A stretch of DNA of 64,000 nt, from contig JAEEMP010000038.1 of assembly GCA_016283275.1 (NCBI GenBank), forward strand, positions 1-64,000. The letters are read 5' to 3'. This document shows positions 7,673-16,980 of the stretch, one piece after another. A model generated the notes under the pieces. The model worked only from the letters and a program-made list of their open reading frames with translations. It did not search any database and had not been told where the DNA came from. The stretch's first letter is position 1. Every line of letters begins with the position of its first letter. The translations under genes were made by a program, and so were the position numbers. The stretch is from Lachnospiraceae bacterium. Lineage in GTDB: Bacteria > Bacillota > Clostridia > Lachnospirales > Lachnospiraceae.

Positions 7673-9032
7673 TGTATGGGGCGGTCTGGTACTTGTGGGC
7701 GCACTTTTAGGCAGTATGCTTATCGGAAATGTCATAAAAAAGCTGACTCCGGGTTTAAGATCGTCACTTATCCCGACTTCCGTTATCGGAGGCTTGCTCC
7801 TTCTGATTATTTCCGAAATATATCATGCCGTTACCGGAAGTGTTCTTTATAATACCGAGCTTTTTGGCGGTAACGGAGCGGCCCTTCTTGAGGGGATCAC
7901 ATATCACTGTCTGGCACTTGGTTTCATAGCTTCAACATTTAAGTCAAAAAGCGGAAAACTGAGCAAAAAGCGTACGACCGAGATATTTAATACGGGCGTG
8001 ACTACGGTGGCAACCTATTTGATACAGGCAATTTTCGGTTTTGGGATCACACTTGTAGCCGCAAAGATAATGGCAGATTTCTTTCCCGCAGCGGGTATCC
8101 TTCTTCCGTTCGGTTACGGTCAGGGTACCGGTCAGGCCATGAATTACGGTCAGATCTATGAGAATCAGTACGGATTTACAGGTGGGAAGAGTTTCGGGCT
8201 CACCATTGCCGCCCTTGGCTTTTTGTCTGCAAGCATAGGCGGAGTCATATATCTTAATGTCAAGAAAAGACGCGGAACACTTAAGATCGCAAGTGAAAAA
8301 AGAGATAATTACAAGGCTGAAGACATTCAATCGGAAAATGAGATCCCGATGCAGGAAAGCATAGATAAGATGACCATTCAGGTAGCGCTCGTGATCTTTG
8401 CTTATCTTATCGCTTATGGGATCATGTATGTGCTCGGGCTTTTACTTCCGGGCATGAAGGCGGTCGTATACGGATTCAATTTCCTGTTCGGTGTACTTGC
8501 TGCCGTTCTTGTGAAGTTCTGCATAAAGCATTTAAGAAGAAGCAATACGATGAAAAGGGACTATGTCAATAATTTCCTTATGACCCGTGTGAGCAACTTT
8601 TTCTTTGACCTTATGGTTGTTGCGGGCATAGCGGCCATAAGACTTGATATTCTTGAAAATTACTGGGGGCTCATTCTCATCCTTGCCGCAGTCGGAATGA
8701 TAATTACTTTCTTTTACGACAGGATGGTCGCAAAAACGCTGTTTAAGGACTACTATGAAGAGCAGTTCCTTATGATGTACGGTATGCTGACCGGTACGGC
8801 AAGTACGGGTATCATTCTTCTTCGTGAGATTGACGGAGAGTTTACCACCCCTGCAGCCGACAACATGGTATATCAGAACTTCCCCGCAATAGTATTCGGC
8901 TTCCCGATGATGCTGCTTGCGACAATGGCGCCGGTGAAGCCGCTGATCACATACGCTGTTTTTCTCGGATTTTTCATTCTGATGAATCTGATCCTTTTCA
9001 GAAGTCTTATATTTAAGCGCAGAAAAAACTAA
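7650..9032 (+). CDS. Sodium/glutamate symporter family protein (GltS-type)
   Basis: A polytopic inner-membrane transporter predicted to take up glutamate or a related acidic substrate with Na+. The 460-aa protein has about eleven hydrophobic segments and the GltS pattern: a first repeat with GYGQGTGQAMNYGQ followed by YGFTGGKSFGLTIAALGF, a charged cytoplasmic loop around residues 200-235 and a second repeat (MYGMLTGTASTGIILLREID). Relative to E. coli GltS (about 400 aa) the central loop is longer. ATG with GGAG 6 bp upstream, overlapping the end of the acyltransferase gene. It converges on the minus-strand glycosyltransferase with 23 bp between the stops. Confidence 0.85.
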   Translation: MENFWDFSVWGGLVLVGALLGSMLIGNVIKKLTPGLRSSLIPTSVIGGLLLLIISEIYHAVTGSVLYNTELFGGNGAALLEGITYHCLALGFIASTFKSKSGKLSKKRTTEIFNTGVTTVATYLIQAIFGFGITLVAAKIMADFFPAAGILLPFGYGQGTGQAMNYGQIYENQYGFTGGKSFGLTIAALGFLSASIGGVIYLNVKKRRGTLKIASEKRDNYKAEDIQSENEIPMQESIDKMTIQVALVIFAYLIAYGIMYVLGLLLPGMKAVVYGFNFLFGVLAAVLVKFCIKHLRRSNTMKRDYVNNFLMTRVSNFFFDLMVVAGIAAIRLDILENYWGLILILAAVGMIITFFYDRMVAKTLFKDYYEEQFLMMYGMLTGTASTGIILLREIDGEFTTPAADNMVYQNFPAIVFGFPMMLLATMAPVKPLITYAVFLGFFILMNLILFRSLIFKRRKN

Positions 9033-9055
9033 AAATGAGCAAACGGTATAACCGG

Positions 9056-10699
9056 CTATTTAGCATATATTCCGGACAGTTCGACGCCGAACCGGTTGAT
9101 GGAAAAGAGCTTTTCGTGGTCATCTTTTTCAAGCCAGTCATAACTTCCGGAGGGATTGAATATAAGATAATCGGCATCTTCCGGAGAAGTAATGACCACC
9201 TTTTTATTGTCGAACATTCCGTCTTCGATACCGTGTACTTCAAACAGTACGCAGCCGACTTTAAGCGGACGCCCGCCGTCATAATAGATATCCGCAAACT
9301 CATTTATTGCGGGAATAACGGAGACCATCCAGTAATCACCTTCATAACCGTTAACATCTGTAATCTGTCGGCTTAAAGCATTGTAGTAAACGTATTCATA
9401 GGATCTGTTTAAGATCATTTCGCCTGCACAGATCAGGAAAGAGATTGCGGTAAATGCTGATACAAAAGCCAGTATTGCTTTGTCTTTCTTTGAATGGCCG
9501 TTTAAATATTTATTTATAAGCAAGTGCGGAAGATATAATGTTCCGGGAAGCATAAAGGCGTACAGGAAATAAAGATGCCGCCATGAATTGTACAGGATCA
9601 TGGAATGAGATTTCAATACAACAAAGCAAAACGGTGCACCAAAACCGATAAGCAGCATCAGGAAAAAGAGGTCGCTGTCTTCTTTTATCAGATTCTTACC
9701 TTTTTCTCGGATCGATCTTATCACAAAAGCAATAACGGATGAAATAAATAAAACCGTGATATATACCGGTATTGTTATGAGCATCCATATAGGCAGATAG
9801 GACATCGGCATACCGATCTCTGCGGGTCTGAACAATGTGCCCCTGAAACGCAGAGAACTGTCCCATTCTGCGTAATGTACGGCATTTTGGAAAAGATATT
9901 TAAAAAAGTCGGCTACACCCGCCCAACTTGCCGGGGTGAGCAGGATATAGAACAAAAGCGAAAGTATTGCGGCAAAAATGATATTTACAATGGCTTTCGG
10001 ATTTTTCTTTTCCTGTCTGGTCATTAAATATATGATGGTAAAAATGCCCGTAAGTCCCCATATGGCTACTCCGATGATCTTAACGTTCATCATGAAACCG
10101 GATGTCATACAAAAGAAGATTATGTCTGCCCGGGCATTCTTTCTTATAGCAAGTTTTTTGGCAGACCGAATGGCAAACAGCATACATGTCATTACAAGCC
10201 CCATGAAAACAATATCTTTGTCGTTAAAGTGTCCTTCTCCGAAAAAGCGCGGAGTAAAGAAGTAAAAAAGCATTCCCGCCACGGATATCGGATAAGATCC
10301 GTAAATTTCGTAAAGCAGGAAAAATACTACGATAACACTTAAGAAAAAAAGACAGAAGGTATAGCTGTGCCAGGCATATACCAATGCTGCTTTGTCGTCA
10401 TGAAACATTTTGTATAAAGGGATAAACGCATAATATGGTGCACACCCGTGATCTTTTTCAAAGTTTTCGCTGATCGGAATTATTCCGGACTCATCGGCCC
10501 AATTTCTCGGTGCACTGCCTTCGGGAAACAGTCTTTGGGCGTATTCGACCCAGTTAGACTCAAGGATGAATACCGCGTAAGGTTCATCCCATGACCGTCC
10601 GTATTCTTTGGTGTTTGAAATTCCGTATATGAACAGTATGATAAAAAGAAAAATAATTGCTATGCAAGCGACCTTGTTAACTTTAAATCCGGACGTCAT
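9056..10699 (-). CDS. GT-C type membrane glycosyltransferase (family 39/ArnT-like)
   Basis: A large integral membrane protein (547 aa from the chosen start, about 10-12 hydrophobic segments) of the polyprenyl-phosphate-sugar-dependent glycosyltransferase superfamily. The first outer loop after TM1 holds the acidic motif SWDEPYAVF, matching the DE-type catalytic loop of PMT/ArnT-like enzymes. A later loop has FFGEGHFNDKDIVFMGLV. The C-terminal 100 residues are soluble and probably outside the membrane. It would transfer a sugar to a surface acceptor, unidentified here. The start ATG 10699 has AGGAG 6 bp upstream, better than the track's 10738. It is monocistronic with its own strong promoter. 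Confidence 0.8.
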   Translation of the reverse strand: MTSGFKVNKVACIAIIFLFIILFIYGISNTKEYGRSWDEPYAVFILESNWVEYAQRLFPEGSAPRNWADESGIIPISENFEKDHGCAPYYAFIPLYKMFHDDKAALVYAWHSYTFCLFFLSVIVVFFLLYEIYGSYPISVAGMLFYFFTPRFFGEGHFNDKDIVFMGLVMTCMLFAIRSAKKLAIRKNARADIIFFCMTSGFMMNVKIIGVAIWGLTGIFTIIYLMTRQEKKNPKAIVNIIFAAILSLLFYILLTPASWAGVADFFKYLFQNAVHYAEWDSSLRFRGTLFRPAEIGMPMSYLPIWMLITIPVYITVLFISSVIAFVIRSIREKGKNLIKEDSDLFFLMLLIGFGAPFCFVVLKSHSMILYNSWRHLYFLYAFMLPGTLYLPHLLINKYLNGHSKKDKAILAFVSAFTAISFLICAGEMILNRSYEYVYYNALSRQITDVNGYEGDYWMVSVIPAINEFADIYYDGGRPLKVGCVLFEVHGIEDGMFDNKKVVITSPEDADYLIFNPSGSYDWLEKDDHEKLFSINRFGVELSGIYAK

Positions 10700-10751
10700 T
10701 TTATTCTCCTGGAAACTGTATTTGTGAGGTTTTGACAACTTTGCCTTCAGT

Positions 10752-10781
10752 ATTATAATATTTGTTTTAAATGAGTGTCAA
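10752..10781 (-). promoter_or_regulatory. Promoter of the GT-C glycosyltransferase gene
   Basis: On the minus strand TTGACA and TATAAT, both perfect matches to consensus, separated by 18 bp. It lies about 52 bp upstream of the ATG at 10699, in the divergent gap to the PAP2 gene. Confidence 0.85.
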
Positions 10782-10816
10782 TTCGTATGTTTGTGTATAA
10801 AAACGGGGGAAATTGA

Positions 10817-11743
10817 ATGGGAAGAATATTTTATTATGAGTGGGAAATTGCATTGATGGAGTGGCTCCAAAGCTTCGCTAATCCCGTTCTTGTTAAGATC
10901 GCATCGATAATAACGCTCTGCGGGGAGCAGATGGTACTTGTGGGAGTGTTCGGGTTCTTTTACTGGTGTTACGACAAAGAACTTGCGAAGAAGACGGCAG
11001 TCGGTCTTTTGGCGGCACTTGTATGGAATCCCGGGATAAAGAACATTTTTTTAAGGCGGAGGCCGTATTTTGACAACCCATCCATTGCCTGTTTAAAACC
11101 CGTTAATAGTGAAGGTGGTATAATGGATATCACTTCACAGGGGTATTCGTTCCCAAGCGGACATTCGACCAATTCTGTCACGGCTTTTACGGCACTTGGG
11201 ATCAATATCGGGAAGAAGTGGTCGGTGATCGTCGGGATCATTATCCCGCTTTTTGTGGGTATCTCAAGATTTTTCCTGGGTGTTCATTATCCGACCGATG
11301 TTTTCTTCGGCTGGATGCTCGGAGCATTTATCATATTCCTTGCGAACTTCCTTCAGGAGAAGATCGAAAACAAGGCGATATTGTACGGATTGTTTGCATT
11401 AACGGCCATACCGGGATTTTTCTTTTGCAAGAGCAATGATTATTACACCGGCGTGGGTCTTATGATCGGAGTATTCGGAGCGTTCTTATTCGAAGAAAGA
11501 TACGTGAATTTTGAAGGGACAAAAAACGTGATCCGCTGTATTTTGAGACTTGCCGGAGCTTTCATTATATATATGGGCTTAAATGAGCTTCTTAAGGTTC
11601 CTTTTCCGGACGAATTTTTAAAGTCGGCGACAACGGGGCAGTTTCTTGTAAGGACTCTAAGATACGCCGTGGTTTCTTTTACCGCTATAGGCGTATATCC
11701 GATGCTTTTTAAAGTTACGGCGAAGATAGGCAGAAAGGCATAG
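10817..11743 (+). CDS. PAP2 family membrane phosphatase
   Basis: Predicted lipid phosphatase, for example on phosphatidate or undecaprenyl pyrophosphate, with its active site at the outer membrane face. The three-part PAP2 signature is complete: KNIFLRRRP, PSGHS (residues 113-117) and SRFFLGVHYPTDV. The 308-aa protein has the usual core plus extra C-terminal membrane helices. The SD GGGGGA precedes the ATG. The following 61-aa gene starts 3 bp after the stop, beginning a tightly packed run through 16246. Confidence 0.9.
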   Translation: MGRIFYYEWEIALMEWLQSFANPVLVKIASIITLCGEQMVLVGVFGFFYWCYDKELAKKTAVGLLAALVWNPGIKNIFLRRRPYFDNPSIACLKPVNSEGGIMDITSQGYSFPSGHSTNSVTAFTALGINIGKKWSVIVGIIIPLFVGISRFFLGVHYPTDVFFGWMLGAFIIFLANFLQEKIENKAILYGLFALTAIPGFFFCKSNDYYTGVGLMIGVFGAFLFEERYVNFEGTKNVIRCILRLAGAFIIYMGLNELLKVPFPDEFLKSATTGQFLVRTLRYAVVSFTAIGVYPMLFKVTAKIGRKA

Positions 11744-11745
11744 AT

Positions 11746-11931
11746 ATGGCAACAAAATTCGGAGATTGCGACAGCTGTTCAAACTACATATACGATGAGG
11801 AATATGACGCATACGAGTGTATGGTCAATATGGACGAGGATGATTACGGGCGCCTTATGGCGGACTCAAGATTTCAGTGTCCTTACTATTCCGAAGACAA
11901 CGAGTATGCGATTGTGAGGAAGCAAAACTGA
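11746..11931 (+). CDS. Small cysteine-rich acidic protein (DUF6472-like)
   Basis: A 61-aa cytosolic protein, strongly acidic, with four cysteines in the arrangement CDSC...C...C (residues 8, 11, 25, 45), suggesting a small metal-binding or Fe-S fold. It resembles a family of short Clostridia proteins annotated as DUF6472; function unknown. It is embedded between the PAP2 and guanine deaminase genes, and its TGA overlaps the next ATG by one base, so it is translated as part of the operon. Confidence 0.75.
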   Translation: MATKFGDCDSCSNYIYDEEYDAYECMVNMDEDDYGRLMADSRFQCPYYSEDNEYAIVRKQN

Positions 11932-13217
11932 TGGTAAGGCAAAATTTTGTGCTTAAAGGGGATATCTGTTACAGTCCTTCTTTAAAGGAAATTAAGTGCG
12001 TTAAAAACGGTTACCTGGTCTGTAAGGACGGTATATGCGAGGGAGTTTATGAAAAACTTCTTCCCGAATACATAGAATTTCCGCTTATAGACTGTTCAGG
12101 TATGCTTGTGGTGCCGGGTATGGTCGATCTTCACATCCATGCGCCTCAGTTTACTTTCCGCGGAATGGGAATGGATCTTGAACTTCTTGACTGGCTTAAG
12201 ACCTACACTTTCCCCGAGGAGACCAAATACGCCGATGTGGATTATTCGCGTATGGCATACAGGGAGTTTGCGCATACGATGAAGAACAGCGCGACCACCA
12301 GAGCGGTCGTATTTGCGACTGTACACAGGGCAGCGACCGTGATGCTTATGGACCTTCTTGAAGAGACAGGGCTTATCACTTATGTCGGAAAGGTCAACAT
12401 GGACAGCGACGCCCCGGACGATCTCAGAGAAGAAAGTGCCGAGATTTCCGCTTTTGATACCGTAGGCTGGCTTGAAGACATCGAAGGCCGCTATGAGCGC
12501 ACAAAGCCCATAATCACGCCGAGATTTCTTCCGAGCTGTTCGGAAAAACTTTTAAATGAATTAAAAGAGATCCGCGAAAAATACGATCTTCCCGTACAGT
12601 CGCATCTTTCGGAGAATCCCGATGAAGTGGCTCTTGTAAAAAAACTCTTTCCGAAAGCCGCTTTTTACGGCGACGGATATGACAGATACGGACTCTTCGG
12701 TAAAGAAGCAAAGACAGTAATGGCACACTGTGTCTACTGTACTGACGATGAGGTTGAAAGGATATACAATAACGGTGTATTTGTGGCCCACTGTCCCACA
12801 TCGAACATGAATCTTTCTTCGGGAATCGCCCCGATAAGAAGATTCCTTGAAAAAGGTATCAGGGTAGGTCTCGGTACCGATGTCGGTGCAGGCGAATGCG
12901 AGTCGGTGTTCAGGGCGATAGGGGATACTGTCCAGGTATCGAAACTTTATTGGAGATTGGCATCCAAAGACAGTGCACCGCTTTCTTTTGCCGAAGCCTT
13001 TTATCTTGCGACCGCAGGCGGCGGAGAATTTTTCGGAAAGGTCGGAAAGTTCGAAAAGGGTTTTGAATTCGATGCGGTCGTGGTCGACGATTACGAGCTT
13101 TCGGGCTTAAACGAGATACCGATAATAAGCAGGCTTGAACGAGCCATTTACCTTGAGGCCGACAATAAATACATTTACAAGAAATATGTCGGCGGAAACG
13201 AGATAGATCTTGACTAA
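11931..13217 (+). CDS. guaD: Guanine deaminase (amidohydrolase)
   Basis: Hydrolyses guanine to xanthine and ammonia in purine salvage or catabolism. The 428-aa protein has the amidohydrolase metal site DLHIH (His68 and His70 from this start). The guanine-deaminase-specific HAPQFTFRGMGMDLELLDWL follows it, then SHLSENPDEV, the HCVYCTDDEV histidine and GLGTDVGAG (metal-binding Asp). The ATG at 11931 overlaps the stop of the small Cys-rich gene. The track's start at 11877 would run through that gene and lacks support. Confidence 0.92.
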   Translation: MVRQNFVLKGDICYSPSLKEIKCVKNGYLVCKDGICEGVYEKLLPEYIEFPLIDCSGMLVVPGMVDLHIHAPQFTFRGMGMDLELLDWLKTYTFPEETKYADVDYSRMAYREFAHTMKNSATTRAVVFATVHRAATVMLMDLLEETGLITYVGKVNMDSDAPDDLREESAEISAFDTVGWLEDIEGRYERTKPIITPRFLPSCSEKLLNELKEIREKYDLPVQSHLSENPDEVALVKKLFPKAAFYGDGYDRYGLFGKEAKTVMAHCVYCTDDEVERIYNNGVFVAHCPTSNMNLSSGIAPIRRFLEKGIRVGLGTDVGAGECESVFRAIGDTVQVSKLYWRLASKDSAPLSFAEAFYLATAGGGEFFGKVGKFEKGFEFDAVVVDDYELSGLNEIPIISRLERAIYLEADNKYIYKKYVGGNEIDLD

Positions 13218-14421
13218 AGAAAATGTGATCAAAAACAACGCTGAAAAAGCCTGCCCCGTATCCGATAAATGCGGGGCATGTCGTTATACCGAAATATCCT
13301 ATGAAGAGCAGCTTAAGAGCAAACAGCGTATGTCGGAGCGGCTCTTTTCAAAGTTTTGCAAGGTCGAACCCATCATCGGCATGGATGATCCTTTTCATTA
13401 CAGAAATAAGGTCCACCACGTTTTTTCACGCGACAAGGCGGGTAATGTCATTACAGGGTCTTACGAGGAAAAGTCGCATCGTCTTGTGGAGATCCCGACA
13501 TGTCTTATCGAGGATGAATCAAGCCAGAAGATAATAAAAACCGTGGCAAAGCTTTGCAAGTCTTTTAAGATCCTTATTTACAATGAAAAAAGCGGTTACG
13601 GGCTTCTTCGTCATGTCCTTGTACGCCGCGGTTTTACAACCGGTGAAGTCATGGTCGTTTTGGTGCTCACAAGCCCGATACTTCCCGGAAAGAACAACTT
13701 CGTAAAAGCTTTGTTAAAAGAACACCCCGAGATCACGACGATCGTCATAAACGTAAACGATAAGGATACGACAATGGTACTCGGACCGGTCAACAAACCG
13801 ATCTACGGGCCCGGATTTATAAAGGATAAGCTTTTAAACTGTACATTCAGGATATCGCCTTCTTCGTTTTATCAGATCAACCCCGTACAGACGGAAAAGT
13901 TATATAAGACCGCACTGGAATTTGCGGATCTTACCGGAACGGAGACGGTCATCGATGCATATTGCGGCATCGGTACTATAGGATTAAGCGCCGCTTATAA
14001 GTGCGAAAACGTGATCGGTGTTGAATTAAACGGCGATGCGGTCGGGGATGCGATAATAAATGCCAAAGAAAACAGGATAAGCAATGCCCGTTTCTTTAAG
14101 GGCGATGCCGGTGAATTTATGGATAAAATGGCATCGGACGGCGCAAGCGCGGACGTGGTCTTTATGGATCCGCCCAGGTCGGGAAGCACGGAAAAGTTTA
14201 TGGACAGCGTTTTAAGGCTTAAGCCTTCGCGCGTTGTATATGTATCGTGCGATCCCGATACTCTTAAGCGTGATCTTGAATACTTTACGAAAAAAGGTAT
14301 GCATGTAAAGCGCATCCGCCCGGTCGATATGTTCCCAATGACGGAAAAATGCGAGACAGTGGCCTTGGTGGTCCCTGTTTTGGAGAAAAGGAGAGTTTGC
14401 AATGGAGAAACCTTCATTTAA
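13210..14421 (+). CDS. 23S rRNA (uracil-5-)-methyltransferase, RlmD/RlmCD type
   Basis: SAM-dependent methylation of a uracil C5 in 23S rRNA. The 403-aa protein starts with the Fe-S cysteine pattern CPVSDKCGACRYTEISYEEQL, whose fourth cysteine is probably the one in EIPTCLIE. The SPSSFYQINPVQ segment before the Rossmann domain is family-typical, as are DAYCGIGTIGL (SAM site), VFMDPPRSG and YVSCDPDTLKRDL (catalytic cysteine). The N-terminal TRAM domain of RlmD is absent, as in many Firmicutes homologues. Start TTG 13210 overlaps guaD by 8 bp; GTG 13225 is possible. Which uridine is modified cannot be told from sequence. Confidence 0.9.
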   Translation: MTKENVIKNNAEKACPVSDKCGACRYTEISYEEQLKSKQRMSERLFSKFCKVEPIIGMDDPFHYRNKVHHVFSRDKAGNVITGSYEEKSHRLVEIPTCLIEDESSQKIIKTVAKLCKSFKILIYNEKSGYGLLRHVLVRRGFTTGEVMVVLVLTSPILPGKNNFVKALLKEHPEITTIVINVNDKDTTMVLGPVNKPIYGPGFIKDKLLNCTFRISPSSFYQINPVQTEKLYKTALEFADLTGTETVIDAYCGIGTIGLSAAYKCENVIGVELNGDAVGDAIINAKENRISNARFFKGDAGEFMDKMASDGASADVVFMDPPRSGSTEKFMDSVLRLKPSRVVYVSCDPDTLKRDLEYFTKKGMHVKRIRPVDMFPMTEKCETVALVVPVLEKRRVCNGETFI

Positions 14422-16246
14422 AGAACGTTTCAGATATTGGTTCGATAATCGTATGGCTAAGGGAAGCCTTGCGCTCATAAGACTTCTTGCGATCGCCACT
14501 ATAGCGGTAATATTGCTGATAGCGATACTCATTATGGCCTTTGGATTTAATGAAGACGGTGATGCGGCATCTTCTTTGTGGGACAGTTTTGCCACGGTCA
14601 TAAACGCGTGGATGCCGTACTATGAAGACGGAAACGCGGGATATCTTGTGTTGATGTCGATAGGTGCCGTTTTCGGCATACTCTTTACCAGTGTTTTGAT
14701 CGGTATCTTCTCGACCGCGATCGAAGACAAGATCGACAGTCTTAAAAAAGGTAATTCCAGGGTCCTCGAAAGCGATCATTATGTAATACTCGGCCAGAAG
14801 AACGGCGATCATACTCTTTTGCGCCAGCTCGTCATGGCTGCGGGGGACAGACCGCGCTGCATAGTCATAGCCTCAGACATTGCCAAAGATGAGATGGAAG
14901 AGGATATAAAGGGTAATCTTGAGCTACCTAAGAAAGTTAAGATCATATGCAGATCTCTTGATATCAATAACCCGACGGAACTTGAGAAGTGTTCGATAGC
15001 CACATGTAAGTCCGTGATAATAAGTCCTATGGACGATCTCTCCACCACGAAAGCTTTACTTGCAGTGACAGGGATCATTCGAAATAATCCCGACTCCGGG
15101 GCACGAGTCGCTGCCATCGTATCGGATGAAAGATACAGACTGCCGCAAAATATTGCGGATCGCCTTAATGTCAGTCTTTTCAGGACCAGGGAGATACTTG
15201 CAAGGATAATAGCGCATTCCTGTACTCAGGTATGCCTTTCACAGGTCTTTGAACAGATATTTAATTTTGAAGGCTCCGAAATGTATATAGTGGATCTTCC
15301 GGGTATTGAAGGAAAGACGTTCCTTGAACTTTCCTCCTGCGTGGATAACGGGGCTTTGCTCGGAATATACAACAGATCGGAAGGCATTGTGCTGTCACCC
15401 GATCCAAAGTATATTGTCGCAAACGGAGATAAGGTCATAGTATTTGCCGAAAATGAAGAGAGCGTTAAGACAGTTGACCCTGTCGATATAAGTAAGGTAA
15501 CATCAGATTCTTTCCGAAGCATTTCGCCCAAAAACGAGGGGAAAACCGTTATAATAGGAAGCAATGAAGTTATCGATCTCATCATTAACGAACTGCCCGA
15601 TAACACCGAAGAGATCGTTCTTTCAAATATCTCCGAAGCGGAAGCGGAGAATGTAAAGCATCGCGTTATGAGCGAAAAACGTGCAAAGATCACGTATTCG
15701 GATCTTGATGCGTGGGATGAAGATGCACTTTTAAAACTTGTAAAGGAAGCATCTCATGCAGTCATTTTAAACGATCACTGTGCGGATATTGATGAATCCG
15801 ATATGCGCTGTATCATGCTGGTGCTTAAACTCAGAGACCTCCGCGAACGTTATTCCTTAAAATATAATATTACCGCAGAGATCAATGATGAAAGAAACAT
15901 GAACCTTATTTCGTTCGGAAGCGATTCAACCGATTATATAGTCACATCCAATATGATCTCACTGTTTCTGGCGCAGCTTGCCGAAAATCCGAAGCTATAT
16001 CACATATTCAAAGAGATACTGTCAAACGAAGGAAATGAGATATACTTAAAGACTGCCGAAGAAATGCAATGCGCGGGAGAATATAACTGTGCCGAACTGA
16101 GGGCGATATGTCTTTACCACGGTTATGTATTCTTGGGTATCAACAAGATCCGCGGTACGGAATCTTTAAATTTCTTTAATCCGCGCCTTGAAGAAACGGT
16201 AAATCTTGACCCCGCGGACAGACTTATAGTGATGGGTGACAATTGA
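14402..16246 (+). CDS. CASTOR/POLLUX-like ion channel with RCK/TrkA-N-type domains
   Basis: A putative potassium- or cation-channel subunit. The N-terminus has two membrane helices (about 22-47 and 80-106) separated by a re-entrant segment with YYEDGNAGY, which resembles the ADxGN filter of plant CASTOR/POLLUX proteins rather than the TVGYG of K+ channels. The remaining 500 residues are two cytosolic nucleotide-binding-like units (HYVILGQKNGD; KTVIIGSNEVI). These are typical of RCK gating-ring proteins. The bacterial role of the family is not well established; ion homeostasis is inferred. It overlaps the methyltransferase gene by 20 bp and is the last gene of this run. Confidence 0.82.
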   Translation: MEKPSFKERFRYWFDNRMAKGSLALIRLLAIATIAVILLIAILIMAFGFNEDGDAASSLWDSFATVINAWMPYYEDGNAGYLVLMSIGAVFGILFTSVLIGIFSTAIEDKIDSLKKGNSRVLESDHYVILGQKNGDHTLLRQLVMAAGDRPRCIVIASDIAKDEMEEDIKGNLELPKKVKIICRSLDINNPTELEKCSIATCKSVIISPMDDLSTTKALLAVTGIIRNNPDSGARVAAIVSDERYRLPQNIADRLNVSLFRTREILARIIAHSCTQVCLSQVFEQIFNFEGSEMYIVDLPGIEGKTFLELSSCVDNGALLGIYNRSEGIVLSPDPKYIVANGDKVIVFAENEESVKTVDPVDISKVTSDSFRSISPKNEGKTVIIGSNEVIDLIINELPDNTEEIVLSNISEAEAENVKHRVMSEKRAKITYSDLDAWDEDALLKLVKEASHAVILNDHCADIDESDMRCIMLVLKLRDLRERYSLKYNITAEINDERNMNLISFGSDSTDYIVTSNMISLFLAQLAENPKLYHIFKEILSNEGNEIYLKTAEEMQCAGEYNCAELRAICLYHGYVFLGINKIRGTESLNFFNPRLEETVNLDPADRLIVMGDN

Positions 16247-16348
16247 TCTGTCGGGATGGAAATCGTTGTTCTGACTGTTTTTGTTAACCCCTTGTTATTA
16301 TCATGTTGATATAATTTTAGTTGTTTTAGTAATATTTTCTGTTATTTT

Positions 16349-16366
16349 TCTAACATTTTTGTTAGA
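16349..16366. promoter_or_regulatory. Inverted repeat TAACA-N4-TGTTA upstream of the leader-bearing protein
   Basis: TCTAACA-TTTT-TGTTAGA lies about 5 bp upstream of a weak -35 (TGGTTT) and 27 bp before a TATAAT at 16393-16398. The same TAACA-N4-TGTTA design is found at 39580-39593, also just upstream of a -35. The placement suits an activator site. Confidence 0.5.
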
Positions 16367-16490
16367 TTATGGTTTTTTTTCGAAGTTTATATTATAATCA
16401 GTTTACAATAACAAATAGAAGTTGAAGTTTGTATGTAGGGGAATAACGAATTTATCAATAATTCGGCTTATCTTATAGGAGGTTTGGAAT

Positions 16491-16916
16491 ATGAAGACAT
16501 TTGAAGCACCTCAGTTAATGGAACTTGGTGTTGAATTTACTGCAGAAGGAGCTTTTGGCGAAAGCGGAAGCAATACTTACAATCCGCCCAGTGCTTGGCT
16601 TAATGATGATAATAACAATGGTGGTTCGCATACCGATGTAAGAGTACACTTTCAGAATCCTTTAAATCAATCATGTGAGAAATACAGAATTTATATTGAC
16701 TCCAGTATTGCGATCAAAGAGTTCCAGAGTTCTGAATTCTCGATCACAAAGGAATCTGATACATCATGGTATATTGATGTAAATCGTCATCTTAATGCAA
16801 ATGAATGGACAGATTTTATGTTCCAGGTTGCTGTTGAGGGCGGTTCTATTCGCGAGTCGGGTACAAGCGGCACTATGACAGAACTTAGTATAAGATCTGT
16901 TCAGCCCATTTATTAA
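16491..16916 (+). CDS. Leader-bearing secreted-type protein with a beta-rich domain (RiPP-like substrate)
   Basis: A 141-aa protein with no Sec signal. Its first 20 residues (MKTFEAPQLMELGVEFTAEG) fit the lasso-type leader pattern Y/F-x-x-P-x-L-x-x-x-G. They also align without gaps to the two precursors at 56.7 and 62.0 kb (shared M1, K2, F4, E11, L12, T17). After a Gly/Asn-rich link comes a 100-residue segment with alternating beta-strand pattern, vaguely like carbohydrate-binding modules; that likeness is weak. It has no acidic residue at core position 7-9, so it is not an obvious lasso core. Strong SD (GGAGG). A terminator separates it from the ABC exporter, a layout that gives high substrate and low exporter expression. 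Confidence 0.75.
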   Translation: MKTFEAPQLMELGVEFTAEGAFGESGSNTYNPPSAWLNDDNNNGGSHTDVRVHFQNPLNQSCEKYRIYIDSSIAIKEFQSSEFSITKESDTSWYIDVNRHLNANEWTDFMFQVAVEGGSIRESGTSGTMTELSIRSVQPIY

Positions 16917-16944
16917 TTATCGGTTTTTCTGGAAAATTTTATTT

Positions 16945-16975
16945 GGAACACCACCTGTGTGGTGTTCCTTTTTTT
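16945..16975 (+). terminator. Rho-independent terminator between substrate gene and exporter
   Basis: Perfect 10-bp stem GGAACACCAC/GTGGTGTTCC, loop CTGT, T7 run. It ends 5 bp before the ABC exporter ATG, so the exporter is reached only by read-through or by a promoter inside the preceding gene. Confidence 0.9.
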
Positions 16976-16980
16976 GAAAA

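Noticed and set aside
16491-16916. Lasso precursor like those at 56.7 and 62.0 kb
   Set aside because: The leader matches, but no Asp/Glu lies at core positions 7-9 and the core is a 100-residue domain, so it is listed as a leader-bearing protein instead.
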